From: Oscheius sp. JU75
Lineage: Eukaryota; Nematoda; Chromadorea; Rhabditida; Rhabditidae
Assembly: GCA_037178855.1 (NCBI GenBank)
Contig: JASJZC010000007.1
Location: 9,858,001 to 9,922,000, forward strand
Length of the DNA: 64,000 bases
Reading direction: 5' to 3'
Shown: piece by piece, positions 23,401 through 34,318 of the stretch
How the letters are laid out: the number at the start of each line of letters is the position of its first letter
Position numbering within the stretch: the stretch's first letter is position 1
Notes under the pieces: model-generated
What the model saw: only the letters and a program-made list of their open reading frames with translations
What the model was told of the DNA's origin: nothing
The model's database searches: none
Made by a program: the position numbers and the translations under genes

Positions 23401-24530
23401 CGTTTCAACTTCATGGGAACATACGGGACTGTACTGTTGCCCCTCGGATCTTCTCGAGGGATCCTTTCGCAACATGGGGAACGGGCTGGCGGATGGTTTG
23501 CAATACAATTGATGGCATTTCGTGCAATAAACTTGGGGCAAGCAAATGCGGAACCGATAAGTCTTAGGCTGAGAGATCGAACACAGCGTCTGTCGCCTGT
23601 GATAGAAAAAAGGACTAAAGACGGAGCCGAGATGACCTTGGCTGGGGGTAGAGAACAGCAGTGCATCAAAAAACTCAATACGGTCCTGATAAAAATTTGT
23701 ATCAAGTCAGTTGATCTGTTCACGGCGTGAAATAACAGCAACCTTGGGAGAAGGGATCCACCTAGACACATCGAAAATAGCTCCACGTATCATGAGGCAT
23801 AACGACTGAAACTTATTACCCCTCGCGGAGGTCTGAAAACTAGCAACGAATGAGAGTTGGGCAATTTTCAATCCGTAACAGTGAGCAGGGAGGTCAAAAT
23901 CTTAAAAAGGTATCTGAGAACTGGATGCCAATCAAATTCAATTGCAGTAATGCTGCGGTACGCTTGTAGATTGAGTTTAGATTACGGTCCAGCGAGGCTG
24001 GAGAACATATGCACAGGCATACATTGGTGGATCGTCGGAAAAGAGACAGAGACAGAACATGATCTTTCGATAGAAAAACAACAGAGACGACAGCTAAAAG
24101 TTGTTAAATGCGAAATATTGTCGCTAACTGTCAGATCCTCCCTAAATCATTCACCTCGAGTCTAATTTACGATGGGATGTCGCGTTATCGTTGCGCGTCT
24201 GCACGTACAAAACTAGGGAAGTTGAATTTCCGAGACAGCTGTTTGAAATAGGGAAAGGAGAGGAAACAGATGCAAAAATAAATATCGTTGTGTGCGCAAA
24301 GGCGTGCGGACAAATGACCTGTGACAGAGAAAGGAGAAAGGGCAAAAAGTATCCTTGTCCCCACCCACTCGGAGAAAATAAGATCAGATTTGGGTTGTGT
24401 GAGAGAGAGAGGTAACTTCGAACTGCCGGTCGAACGGAATCGCTTCACTGTACGGCCTAGTAGCTAATGCGATCACAGCTGGGCATCGAATACCGTCACC
24501 GTGGTTGAAGTGAGACTCCGCACCAAACAT
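11499..24530 (-). CDS. Smaug/SAMD4-like SAM-domain RNA-binding protein
   Basis: The exon model on the minus strand is 24530-24494, 15923-15844, 15804-15708, 13938-13826, 13786-13550, 13275-13144, 13100-12642, 12130-11762 and 11720-11499, totalling 581 residues with phase kept throughout. The SAM domain, at about residues 72-126, carries the Smaug signature: [21 protein letters not shown], then [16 protein letters not shown]. The basic LHKY and GARxK residues correspond to the RNA-hairpin-binding face. Downstream are a PHAT-like segment ([33 protein letters not shown]), a CDFC motif and a Pro/Ala-rich run ([13 protein letters not shown]). Smaug proteins bind stem-loops in target mRNAs and recruit deadenylation and translation repression. 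Exons from 15923 onward are firm. The first exon is less sure: it reads [12 protein letters not shown] directly after an acceptor (CTCAG) and ends in the right phase, but implies an 8.6-kb intron. Confidence 0.82.
12180..12625. repeat. degenerate GAGTCTCTCNCC/TACTGTCTCG repeat in a Smaug intron
   Basis: The intron 12131-12641 holds at least six loosely spaced copies of a 22-26 bp motif close to GAGTCTCTCGCCTGTCTGTC. Examples lie near 12180, 12238, 12449, 12479, 12540 and 12597. Unlike the TTLL-15 microsatellite, the pyrimidine-rich strand is antisense to the host gene. Confidence 0.6.
15924..21979. other. long intron or intergenic region upstream of Smaug exon 2
   Basis: No gene was supported. 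The region is moderately GC-rich compared with 27-36 kb and has many GAGAGA or TCTCTC patches (near 14880, 17540, 19213-19240, 19538, 20707, 21598). It also has an imperfect tandem duplication at 19.55-19.8 kb. All open frames here are short or low-complexity. It probably is the first part of the Smaug first intron, possibly with regulatory content I cannot read. Confidence 0.4.
19547..19805. repeat. imperfect tandem duplication, about 137 bp per copy
   Basis: Copy 1 starts GAGGATGACCACAAGCCAGG at 19548 and copy 2 starts GAGGATGACCACGAGCCAGC at 19686. Both continue through matching CAGAGTGACATGCC/TAGGGTGACGTGTT blocks and end with GTGGCCACC/GTGATCACC-type sequence. The copies have drifted by many substitutions, so the duplication is old. 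Confidence 0.7.
21980..22271 (+). CDS. predicted small secreted peptide precursor, nested in the Smaug intron
   Basis: The ATG at 21980 opens a textbook signal peptide, [19 protein letters not shown]. Read without splicing, it stops at 22109-22111 after 43 residues. If a 53-nt intron from a weak GTTATA donor (22038) to an ATTCAG acceptor (ending 22090) is removed, phase is kept and the frame runs through [20 protein letters not shown] and GAN-W-P-R-S to a TAG at 22269-22271, giving 79 residues. An AATAAA at 22321 follows. The gene is on the strand opposite to Smaug. No family was recognised and the mature part has few cysteines. The signal peptide plus nearby poly(A) signal are the evidence; the splice model is inference. 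Confidence 0.45.
22321..22326 (+). terminator. poly(A) signal of the nested secreted-peptide gene
   Basis: AATAAA occurs 50 bp after the TAG of the spliced model and 210 bp after the TGA of the unspliced one, which fits the spliced model better. Confidence 0.4.
22359..22420. repeat. GAGACA microsatellite
   Basis: A short array reading CAAAGAGACAGAGAGACAGG and related units. It is the same sequence family as the arrays at 9.4, 26.7, 33.4, 38.3, 39.4 and 46.2 kb. Confidence 0.8.
22430..24493. other. rest of the presumed Smaug first intron, no gene seen
   Basis: Contains GA-rich patches and several overlapping open frames of 60-170 codons on both strands (for example around 22.5-22.9 and 23.2-23.8 kb). 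None has a recognisable domain, a signal peptide or family similarity. I see no supported feature. Confidence 0.35.
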
Positions 24531-27500
24531 CTGAGGAATGGAGCCGGCTGTGGGGCTAAAAAGTGGGGATCCGCGACTCACAGCTGAGCTGAACAGATGT
24601 TGGGCAAAATAATAATGGCGACTAGACTAAATCAATCAGGATCAGTCACCTTAGAATGTGTTCGCTCTTTTGCAAAAGACCTCTCGCGTACTAAAACAGC
24701 CTACGGGAAATGACGTCAAAGAAGAGTCTCCTCCTCGCTCTGCGCGAGACGCTAGCAAACAAAATGAAGCCGTCTGGCTTGGCTGCCACTTCACTGTTGC
24801 GGAGCATTATGACCCGATTAGGACACCGAGGTTGTTGTGATCAGCGCGGCTTTTTACAGAAGACGGTGCCATGACCAAGCACACAGACGAAGGGTCGTGA
24901 TCTTTTGATTCTGGCTATCCCGTGGCTGACCGCTACTGCAAACAATAGCAAACGAATTGTCTCTCTCTAAGCACTTTGTCGGCCTACTGTAAGCCAAAAA
25001 GGAAATGAGAGAGAGTATGGGTGGTCCAGCTGGCAGGATGCCAGCTGCCCCGGGTCGAGAAATGTCCGCCTTGGCATGTGTTCAAGGTTATCTCCCTGTC
25101 AAACTGTTCTTCCCTTAATTGACCTTCAATAAAAAAATACCGAACGACCCTTTGAATGAGAGACGATGCCTAATGCTCATCAACTTGGAAACACGAGAGA
25201 CGATTGCTCTCTTGGGGGCTGACCAGGGCCGAGACAGAGCTTCATTTAGGGAATGGCGCCGGGTCTCTTGGGAAGATAATGTGTTCCTGGACTAATGGTT
25301 TGTGAAAGCCACCCCACAAAAAGCCTAGGCTCAATTGGACTCGGTCTCCCTCTCTCTTTTTTGAGAGGTTGCTCGTGGGGGTCAACCCCCAGTAAGAGAG
25401 AGATAGGGAGAAAAGTGCAGAACGCAACAAACTGCCATTCAAGTGCACTTATGGAGGAGTTGACCCTCGAATAGAGTACCCCCATGAATCAGTGAATGCC
25501 GTTCGCCTAAACTTGGGTTGTTGAATGCATGATTCACGGTTTTAGAGCAGGTAAAGAAAAGAGTAAATAGTAAGAGTGAGAGAGAGGGCAAGGGCCGCTG
25601 CTGTTTGCCCTTGCTGGCAATCAGGCGGAATCCCTAAAAACTGTCCTCGAGATCGCCTGAGAATGTTGCGAGCCTTTGGTAATAGAATGCCTCACCAGGT
25701 CGGCAGCCACCGCCGACAAAAAAAACGAACGCCAGCCTTTACAATTGAGTAAATGAGCTTCTCATTACAGTAAAGTGGCCCACCCACTAAAGTGCACATG
25801 TCCCTTTTTTTTCGAACATGCGACCTCATTCCCAACACAATTGTAGAGACCTTTTTCTTATCGTGAACAGGCCACAAATCTATGCTAATTGATCACGTGA
25901 GGTGCTTGGAACACCGAGCCGAGTTTTGTATGTGTGGCATGGAGGTTGCACTTATGATTAGAATGTGCCGTAAAAGGAAAATTGGCCCTGGCGAATGGAA
26001 GGGCGTTCTTCGAACTTGCACTTGCGCAAAATAAAGAGTAGCGATTACTCTCCAGAAAATTTATTCAAATCGCTCAAACAAACAGGGCGATAATATTTCA
26101 CAATCAGGGTCCATTTTACGCAGAGAACAGAACTCTGAGTCATTACTGGACACCAAAATTCTAAGAGCTGAACGGAGAGAGATAGAGAGACAAAAAGAAA
26201 GAGAAACAAGTTTGATGCTGAATCATGAAGGCTCCCCAAAAATTCAAAAACTCGGGTCGAGGCTTTTTAAACATTTTGTGGTATTGTGTAATCGGGAGTG
26301 ATTCAGCCATACGACAAGAGCAGTCAGAAGGGCCGCAATCATTCACCAGGTGGGGGCGTAAATGATGCCACCAGTAGTAGCACAGATGGTGCGGTGTTTT
26401 CCTTCCTCTACAAAGGACTCCCTCTCTCCCCTCAATGTGTGTAATTTAGGCAAAAAAGCCAGCTGAATTCATCTAGTGGGCTTCGAAGCACATCTCGTTT
26501 TGGGAGCAGATATGGGAGGAGAAGAAAGCGGATTGAATGAACAAAGACGAGGCCGTTAATCAAACTGCTGAAAATGACTGGAGAAGAATGTCAAGACAGA
26601 CTATTAAAATGCTAATTTGTGCCCACCCAAATCCTCGAAAAACCATCTGGAATGTCAAAGGATCGAGAGAAGATGTAAGAGGAGGGACACAAGAACAAAG
26701 GGACTATGTACAAAGAGACAGTGAGACAGAGAGACAGAGGGAGAGAGCGTCCTCTCACTATTATTGAGAATCCAGGCAGTAAAATCTTTGTGTGTTTGCA
26801 AGGCAAACTGCATAGCCAAATAAACAACACAACATAGCGGATTACTGTCAATGTAAGTCGCGTTAACCAAAATTAAAAGTGTGCTGCAGTGACCTTTGGT
26901 GCCAGAAAAGTTTTTCGACAGGCGTGCGGCGAGCGCTGATCTCGCGCGGCTTATGTGAAATCACGAACCCTGTTCAGATAACAATGGCAAAAACAACAGC
27001 AGTGATAAGGAGGGGGTCTTCAAGTTGTATACGGAAGCGGGAACACCCTCACAGAGAGGGTAAGCACTCTAAACAGGTTCTCCAGATGTTACTTTCACAT
27101 CTCATTCATCAACCTAATTTGGAAAGGGAAAACAAAAGCAAGGTTGCGAAAGGAGGCAAAAATAACACTGGAGACAGATCTTAGAGATTGCTAGCAAGGA
27201 TTGTGAAAGGGGTGGGGTTGTCTTAAAATAAAAAAGGAAATTTATGCGTATTCAATGCAGGCAATATAGAAAGAGGACCATTCGTCACTTTTGGTGTTTC
27301 ATCAGGCACAGGCGGGAAAAATGTAGACAGACGAAAATGTTGTCATCATTGTTTCAGCTTTTGTCTGGTTGGATTGCGTTGAAAAATACACAGACAAGTG
27401 TGAAAATAGGATTAAAACTTTCTATGAGTTTCTATAATGGTGCCTTTTTTTAAAATGGGAGAAACAGTAAGTATATAAGGAGCATTGTGTAGATTGTTTC

Positions 27501-29096
27501 TAACAAAATAAAACCCAAAAGTCAGTTGTGACATCGTACTGTAAACACTTGTCTTTGGAAGAGACTTACATTATCTGCACAAGAATTGTCTACAGGTTAC
27601 TTGGTCCGGTTAAAACAGCCGGTTTAACTGTTCTACGAACAGAATGATTATCCCAAATCACTTTTGTAAGATTTTACAAAGTTGTCGAGAAAGGGCAGAA
27701 CGTGGTCGTATCCGGGTAATTCGGGCCGAGAACTTTAAACAGTCAGATTGACGATTTAATGTGGAAGATGACAGGAACATGTTAACCAGGGCATTGTGAC
27801 GGGTTAACAATGATCCACCAGTAGACATCAAGAGCTACTGGGGCAGGTTGCAATCTTAAAAGTGCATTCAAAGTTAAAGCCAAAACTACAGAGATCGCAA
27901 AGTGGTTTGACTTCATCCAATATCAAATGAAGAATCTCTCTTTGCAGCCATGAGCAGAGGGATGATCCCCTTTCAGCAGGAGAGCAGGATTAAAGCCAGC
28001 TATAGACATGAAAAAGGCGCTCTAATTGCACAGACTAATTCGGCTTCCCGGTTAGGTCGCCTGTACAAACGAGACTTTAGTCTCTTAAAAAACTCGCAAA
28101 TCCCTTTACGACCATGAACGATACAAAGATTACGACTAGGACTAAAAAAACACCTGAAGGTGAAAATCCAGGCCAAGATGACTGATTTCTTTCGGATGTC
28201 CCATGCATAAAAAGCTGTTGGAGGTTTTCAGTTACAGCTGCGCTGCGCGGTTTGTGTAGGAGAAGAAGAGTCACATCTGGGGTTGAGTCAGAACTGAAAG
28301 TTGATAATTGGCGTAAAAGTTCAAGGGACTCAGCCCATAATTGGACCACCCTGCGTGCTGGAACAGCCAGGGTCTGTTCAGATATTTTCTTCTCTCACTG
28401 GTAGTGTTTGCACTATAGGAATATCGTTGACATAGCTATTTTTATGGGCCAGTACAGTAATCCGGCTCATAGCCATCTTGCGTAATACATTTTCTCAGAA
28501 GACCACAAAAAGATGCAAAGCAGTGTAAGCGCTGAGTCAACATATGGGACAGTGATTGACGAGCTCTTCCGGTAAGTGAGAGATAGAATACAACTGGGAA
28601 ATTAAAAAACTGCTAAGAGCATTTTAAAAAAATCAGACGCCCATCTGGACGTTTCGGAGCCGGTCCTTGAATACTTTGATCAAAAACTATTTGGAAACTT
28701 CTGGTAGACAAAGTAGACAGGGGTATCCTCAAAATTCCAAGTTAGACCCTATAAAAAGCTGTCATTTTCTGGGTGATGCTCTGTGAAATATAGTAGAAAC
28801 AGCAAAGAAGACAATGTCACTCGACAGTCCGACAGCGTTTGGGTTCTCACCACGGAATGCTCCAAAATGATAGTTTTGGGTCTTTTCAATAGGCCGTAAA
28901 TGGAGAGACAGTGTAAGCCTAAAGGCAATGACCGTAACTTTCGTAAAGTTAAACATATTCTGGTTACTTTTACCATCAAATTAAATATTCCTAAGGTTAA
29001 ATTTTATGCTGGGTCGATTAAACACATTTATAAATCTCGAAAATTCTAGTTAAAACGCCCGGAAAACGCGTTCTGATCCCCAATCTCCACATTTTG
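24531..29096. other. gene-poor region upstream of Smaug
   Basis: If the Smaug first exon at 24530 is right, the first few hundred bases are its promoter side. GA-rich patches and GACAGA arrays occur near 26175 and 26713-26745. Around 28077-28349 on the minus strand an open frame of 90 codons ends in a strong hydrophobic helix (SGVFLVLVVIFVSFMVVKGF) behind an acceptor, but no upstream exon fitted. I could not support a gene. Confidence 0.3.
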
Positions 29097-29565
29097 TATA
29101 GTCTATTTCCAACGTCCAGCGGCACCTGAATTTGAACGCTGACGGCACAGTATTTGCGCGCGAACAAAAAATTCCAAAACTTTGAATTTTGTTCATTTTC
29201 CGCATACTTTTTACAAATTCTGACTGTTTAACCGAATTCTAGACATACATAAACCTACTTGACAACAAATTTAGGGGAAATATCTAAGAAAAGCGTTGAA
29301 AATGGCCAAAATATGTGAGCAGAGCTCCTTTTTGGCTTCCACGCTTTTTTAGGCGTTTTTCTGGCAGATTTTTCTACAAAATGGGTGTCAAGTAGATATT
29401 CTTAGGCTCCGAATCCAATGCCAATGTTAAAACAACGAAAAAATGGCTGTAAACACTCAAAAATAGCAAATCTGAGCCCGGGCTACTGTAATTTCCTCGC
29501 AAGACCTTTCGCATTCTACCTTTAAAGAATTCGTAAGTGCCGCTGGAGGTTGGAAATAGACTATA
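29097..29565. mobile_element. MITE with 29-bp terminal inverted repeats
   Basis: The left end (29097-29125, TATAGTCTATTTCCAACGTC...) and right end (29537-29565, ...GGTTGGAAATAGACTATA) are inverted copies with one mismatch over 29 bases. The roughly 410 bp between them is AT-rich and encodes nothing. TA at each end fits a TA-targeting (Tc1/mariner-like) element, but the target duplication cannot be separated from the TATA terminus. It ends 31 bp from the tRNA-Lys gene. A 76-bp piece of the same element is at 34.7 kb. Confidence 0.8.
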
Positions 29566-29596
29566 ATCTGTAACATTCAAAAATAAAAAGTTTCAA

Positions 29597-29679
29597 AGCC
29601 CGATGCGGGGCTCGAACCCGCGACAGCCAGATACCCCCAACTTAAGAGTCTGGTGCTCTACCGACTGAGCTAACCGGGC
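29597..29679 (-). tRNA. tRNA-Lys (anticodon CTT), apparently with a 10-nt intron
   Basis: The minus strand reads GCCCGGTTAGCTCAGTCGGT, the lysine tRNA 5' half, followed by AGAGCA, a CCAGA/TCTGG anticodon stem and a T arm GCGGGTTCGAGCCCCGC. The acceptor stem GCCCGGT pairs with ATCGGGC. The stretch between the anticodon-stem strands is 17 nt (CTCTTAAGTTGGGGGTA) rather than 7, so a 10-nt intron directly after position 37 is inferred. Total length is 83 nt, that is 73 plus 10. A TTTTT pol III terminator follows within about 10 nt. The CTT anticodon assignment rests on the Lys-like body. Confidence 0.92.
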
Positions 29680-29689
29680 TGGCGATAGC

Positions 29690-32600
29690 CCACAAGGTCA
29701 ACCGACTTCTATTCCCCCTTATTACAGCGCTATGGCGCCGATAGGGGAATGAACATTGCAGGGAAGAGTTTAATGGCGTTTTCGCGGGCGATTCTATTTA
29801 ATCCTGGCTGTTTTTATTTAGATTCTACATGAAAAATATCCTAGTCAGTCCTCTATATCGAAGTACCTTCAATGGAACACATGCTCGAACTAATTCCGAC
29901 GCGCACAGAGTGGAACTACACGTTGCTCAGAGCGCGCAATCTGCCTCTTATGTGGTGAATAGCCATCTACATTTTACCTATATATTTTCACATGCTTTCA
30001 GATAGAAATTACTCGAGAAAATAGAACATAAGTGCTGGACAGACAACTTTAAGCAAGTTCTATAGTAACGGCTGCCCAAAGAGGGAAGAACGCTCGAAAA
30101 CTTATACCAGAGGTAATGGACAAAGAAAACTAGCGCAGAGAATCATCTTGTTTTCAAAAATGTCGCTCAGCCCAAATTATGACACGCATCGATTCGAAGT
30201 AACAAGAATTGAAAACTGGCATTTCTTCATCGATGACACATTTTTTCTTCCCGCGCCTTGATTTTGCCATATTTGAAGCTAGCAATGATGTTATAAGAGT
30301 TTGGCCTCATTTTTCTTAAAAGGCGAAAGTTCACATGTTTGTTTATTCACGGGAATTGAGACAATGCGGCAGAAAAAATATAAAAAAGTAGATCCACGGA
30401 TTAGCAGCGGGCAGCTTGCCTTTTGGTATCCCCGTAATCTGGGCGTCTAATCGCTACTTTTCAATATCATTTTCGATCTATCCCTATTCTTGACACCGGA
30501 ACCAGATGCAAAGATGTTATGATGACAAAAAGATGGTCCGTGGGATTACTGTCACGGTAGAGCCGGTTTTCAATAGACTTTTATAATGCTTGCCAAGTCG
30601 GTTTAACTCTTCTTTGTTGGGTTTTCAATTGACACATTCCTGCCATCTCCTTTTACCAACTTTTTTGGTCCTTTACATCGAAAAATAGAAAAAAGTAAGT
30701 AGAGCTGATCCGCGGGTGCAGCAATTAGCAGAAAAGGCTCTCTCTTTCGCTCTAGAGAAGAACACATAGAGTCTGTCTAGGAAATAATCGAATCTTGCAC
30801 ATTTTGGGGGTCCGAGGGTCGGCTTAATTTGTTGCAAAACAAATACGCGATTGCAAAATGCACACGGCAACGGCTGCCCTCCGGGATTTATGGCAAGGCG
30901 ACCACCGTCGTCGAAGACAAACGAGTGGCACACCGCGGAATGTCGTGAGCAGACACCTTTGGCTAACATGATACGGGGGAGACGAAGTGTTTTCTGGAGA
31001 CATGTCACGTAGACTGAAGTACATGATGTAGTTTTTTTCTGATTTCTCTACCTTTTCCTACCTGGCGGTAGCCCCCAAAAAGCCCCCAAAAAAGGGCAAT
31101 TGGCTTTAAGTGGCCAATTCAGAATTCACGGGTTAAGCAGCATGTATTTCGGATTCAGTTTGTTGGTTTCCTGCTCTGGGGTCAATTCCCTACGGTGTTA
31201 TCCACCCTCAAGTTTAGGCTGGCCTCTTAAATGTTGCCAACAAGATTTTCGTGGCATTAGGCCATCCTATTTTTAGTTGCAACTCCGTCACACAAGCCTT
31301 TTTCACAACTCGTTGACATGGAGTGTCTAGACTCTAGTTTTATTGGAAATTTGACAGCTTGCTACTAATGGACACGTACAATCCATCCCAAGTTATGTCT
31401 AATTGCAAATTTCTGTCAAGTTATGTTAACGTATGTCACATTCATTTTCTGTAGGAAGAAGCTTTCTTCTGTCATATTAGGTCAAGCAATGTCTTTTTCT
31501 GTCAATGTCTGTCAACATTTGCAAAAAAATCAATAACATGTCATTTTTGACAGTCACAGTCTTAAAATGTAAGATTATGCCATATGATGCCAAATTCTGT
31601 CTCTTCCATTGAATCAATCACAGTATTTTCAACCGTATGTCACATTCTGTCATTCTCTGTCAGATTATGCCATCGTATGGTTTTTTTTCTGTCAATCTCT
31701 GACAACATATGACGACTTACGTCACATTGTGCCAAATTATGTCAATTTCAGTCGTCCCATACTTAAAACAAACGACTTTTGCCGGTGTTCGCATGTCATC
31801 GTTCACATCTGTCAGACTCTCGGCTGGTGTAAGAACTGTTGTCGCAGATAAATGTCCTCATCTCTAGGTGAAATCGCGGAGAGACGCGTTTGCAAACTAT
31901 GACTCGGCTCGCCATGGACGATTGAAAGCAATAGTTGCCAAAACAATCGTGTCATTTCCTCCGTAAATACTACTTCAACGACGAAGAAGGCTCCGTTCCT
32001 CATTCCCTACGTCACAATACTGCTCTTGAACTATCTTGGTGTGGTTTTAAGTAGCAATTCTCAGTCTGGTCTTGCAACTTCCTTGAGAAAATTTTTTGCT
32101 TCATAAATTGCTTTTGGCAGATGAATCTTGATGGATTCCGGTCTTAAACTTATACTTTATGAGCTAGGTCGTCTGCCGCCCACTTCTTTAATGCCAGACT
32201 TCGTCCAGAGCAGTTCCAACCAGCAATTTTGCCTCGGTGTTTTCACTTTTCAAGATATTTTTGCTGAGTGGGAGACAGATTCACGTTAAACTGTTTGAAA
32301 CGGCCTTCGAAATTAGCGCTTCACCCTCTGGCACTCAATTTTTTGTGCTTAGCAATCTTAAAAGGTATAGATGCAAAGTCTTAAAAACTTTTACTGGTTG
32401 TTAGAGATTTCTAACCGTTCCAAAACTGTCGTTTATTTAGAAATTCGATACATTGTTTTGACAAGCATTATAGTATCATATCGAGTTATTGTATAGTATA
32501 CAACTGCTTCCTGGCATTGTTTAGACATAATCTAGCCCCATCCATTATCCAAAAAGTTCATTTTCTCGCCTTGTGGCGTGCGTAAACACCACGTCAAATG

Positions 32601-33594
32601 TTAATTGACCATTGTAGCTTCACGATGGGGTGCAATTCTTCATTGGAAGTCTGTTTGTGCCCTTGCATTGTTGCGGATTCATTATTCTTTGAGAGTTGTG
32701 TCCCAATTCGAGGATTCAAAACTCTCCAGCATGTGATCTGTTTATCCTCTACAGGGTTAATGGTTTCGGCGAAAATTGACAGCCTCTCTGCGTTGTTAAT
32801 TTCGTGTCTTGAAGGACGATTACCCTGATACATATAATTGTTGGAGGGTAGTAACAGGATGTCTGCTGTCTTTTTCATTTTTCTGATCACGCAGTTCTGT
32901 CTCTCTGTTTTTCTTGCTTTCTGTCTCTTTATCTCTCATTGTCCCTTCATTGTACGTAAGACAGCAGGTTCTCATCAATTACCCGGATACTAGGATTCAA
33001 ACCTGAGGGTATGAGTCACAGAGAGAAGGTGCATCCCACAGCGGGAAGTGATAGGAAGCCGGCGCCAAGGCCACTCGGACCTGCGCCACCCACCCTCGGC
33101 TCCATCATGTTTGTGTTCCTCGCACACTCGGACATATCGTCGTCAAGCTCTGCCAACACCTTCATCTGGACCTCTTTCGAGTCACGATTTCGTGGGGTCA
33201 TAGGAGAGGGGAGGTTCATGCTGCAGCAGTGCGCAGGGATCATTTTTCTTCCTTTTGCACTCCTCATTTGTCACCACTTGCCGTTTTGCGATTTCATCTT
33301 TTGCCTTGCTTCCCTTTGATGGGAAATTCCCATTGTTCGCCTAGTTTTCATTTCAAATGTGTAATCAAATCCGTCAAAAATGACAAAAATTTTCTGAATC
33401 CCTTTCCCGTTTGGGAATCTACTAGTTATCGGAATTATTCTTTCTCTGTCTCTCTGTCCCCCTATCACTCTGTTTCTCCGTCTCTTTATCGCTGTCTTTC
33501 TGTCTTTCTGCCCTTCTATCTCTCTTTCACCTACCAAACACTTAATAGTCTCAAAAGTATTTCATATGCATTTTTCAGCCCATTCCTCTAAAAA
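29690..33594. other. gene-poor AT-rich region
   Basis: Contains the TGTCA repeat field (31.4-31.8 kb) and TCTCTGTC microsatellite patches near 32.90 and 33.44-33.53 kb. Open frames at 30.67-31.0 and 32.6-32.9 kb have no recognisable domain and no supporting splice structure. The last few hundred bases should hold the promoter of the PPP1R14-like gene. Confidence 0.35.
31380..31765. repeat. degenerate TGTCA-rich repeat field
   Basis: Around 390 bp are dominated by TGTCA or TGCCA words every 8-20 bp in contexts such as TATGTCACATTCTGTCATTC. The words are mostly in the same orientation. Spacing is irregular and copies are diverged, so this is either a decayed minisatellite or an array of short protein-binding sites. 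Confidence 0.6.
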
Positions 33595-34265
33595 ATGACT
33601 GAGACCGAGAAGCACGCCCGTTTTGGTAATGAGGAATGTCCTAAGAAGCTGGAACGTTCTCGTGTACTGACCATGAAATACGGCAAGCACCAGATGGTCA
33701 AAATTCGCAAGAGAATGACTGTAGAGACGTGGATCGAAGAGCAAATCAACAAACTCTTCAACGGCAATGAGGACCACGTAAGTGCACGTAAATGCATGAG
33801 GGTGTTCCCAAAGTGTTCCTTTCGTTCTTTGTCCCGCAGCAGCAGCGAGCACTTTCTGTATCCAATGACTCAGGACCATTTGGTCGCTTCTCCTCCCCCG
33901 CAGCTGCGAAAATCCTCTCGAATTGCAGACCTTAGAAGGTTGTCATTGTTTTTCCCGGCACCAGGGGAGACACAACCCCCAGGCTGATCTGAATGCTTTC
34001 AGAATGTGAACATTGAACTGGACACCCTACTGGAGATGCCATCTGCCTGTGATAAAAGGAAATTCGTTTTTGTAAGTCCTCTTATCATTAATCCCCCACC
34101 CGCTGCGCGGACTTAAACTCTCATTCTATGGGGAGGCAGGGAACATTCGTTATGGCGGAAATGATATGTTTTCAGACACAGCTTCAACGTGGTTTCTGCC
34201 CTGCCTCAATGGATAAAATCACAATGTTTTTGGACGAGTTGCAGGAACAAATACAAGGATTGTAA
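33595..34265 (+). CDS. PPP1R14 (CPI-17/PHI-1)-like inhibitor of protein phosphatase 1
   Basis: Three exons (33595-33777, 34003-34071, 34176-34265) give 113 residues. The PHIN-domain pattern of CPI-17 relatives is clear: SRVLTMKYGKHQMVKI matches the RVTVKYDRREL region, then MTVETWIEEQINKLF matches DVEKWIDGRLEELY, then NVNIELDTLLEM, and the C-terminal MDKITMFLDELQEQIQGL helix. Thr26 sits where the activating phospho-threonine (Thr38 in CPI-17) is found, though with one residue inserted between Val and Thr, so this alignment is inference. In known relatives, phosphorylation there turns the protein into a strong inhibitor of myosin phosphatase. The gene stands alone; AATAAA follows at 34313. Confidence 0.82.
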
Positions 34266-34312
34266 AGTTCAACCTTCTTGCAATCTTGCTGTAAATAATA
34301 TCAATAAACTGT

Positions 34313-34318
34313 TTCAAT
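34313..34318 (+). terminator. poly(A) signal of the PPP1R14-like gene
   Basis: AATAAA lies 48 bp after the TAA stop. Confidence 0.65.

Noticed and set aside
28514-28711. Two-exon plus-strand peptide candidate containing RRPSGRFGAGP, neuropeptide-like at first sight
   Set aside because: No signal peptide, and the RFG is not followed by a basic cleavage site. The second exon looks more protein-like in a frame that the first exon cannot reach.
29097-29565. CRISPR-like or phage-like structures around the repeats
   Set aside because: The repeats are transposon termini and microsatellites in a eukaryotic genome. No regular repeat-spacer pattern occurs anywhere in the window.
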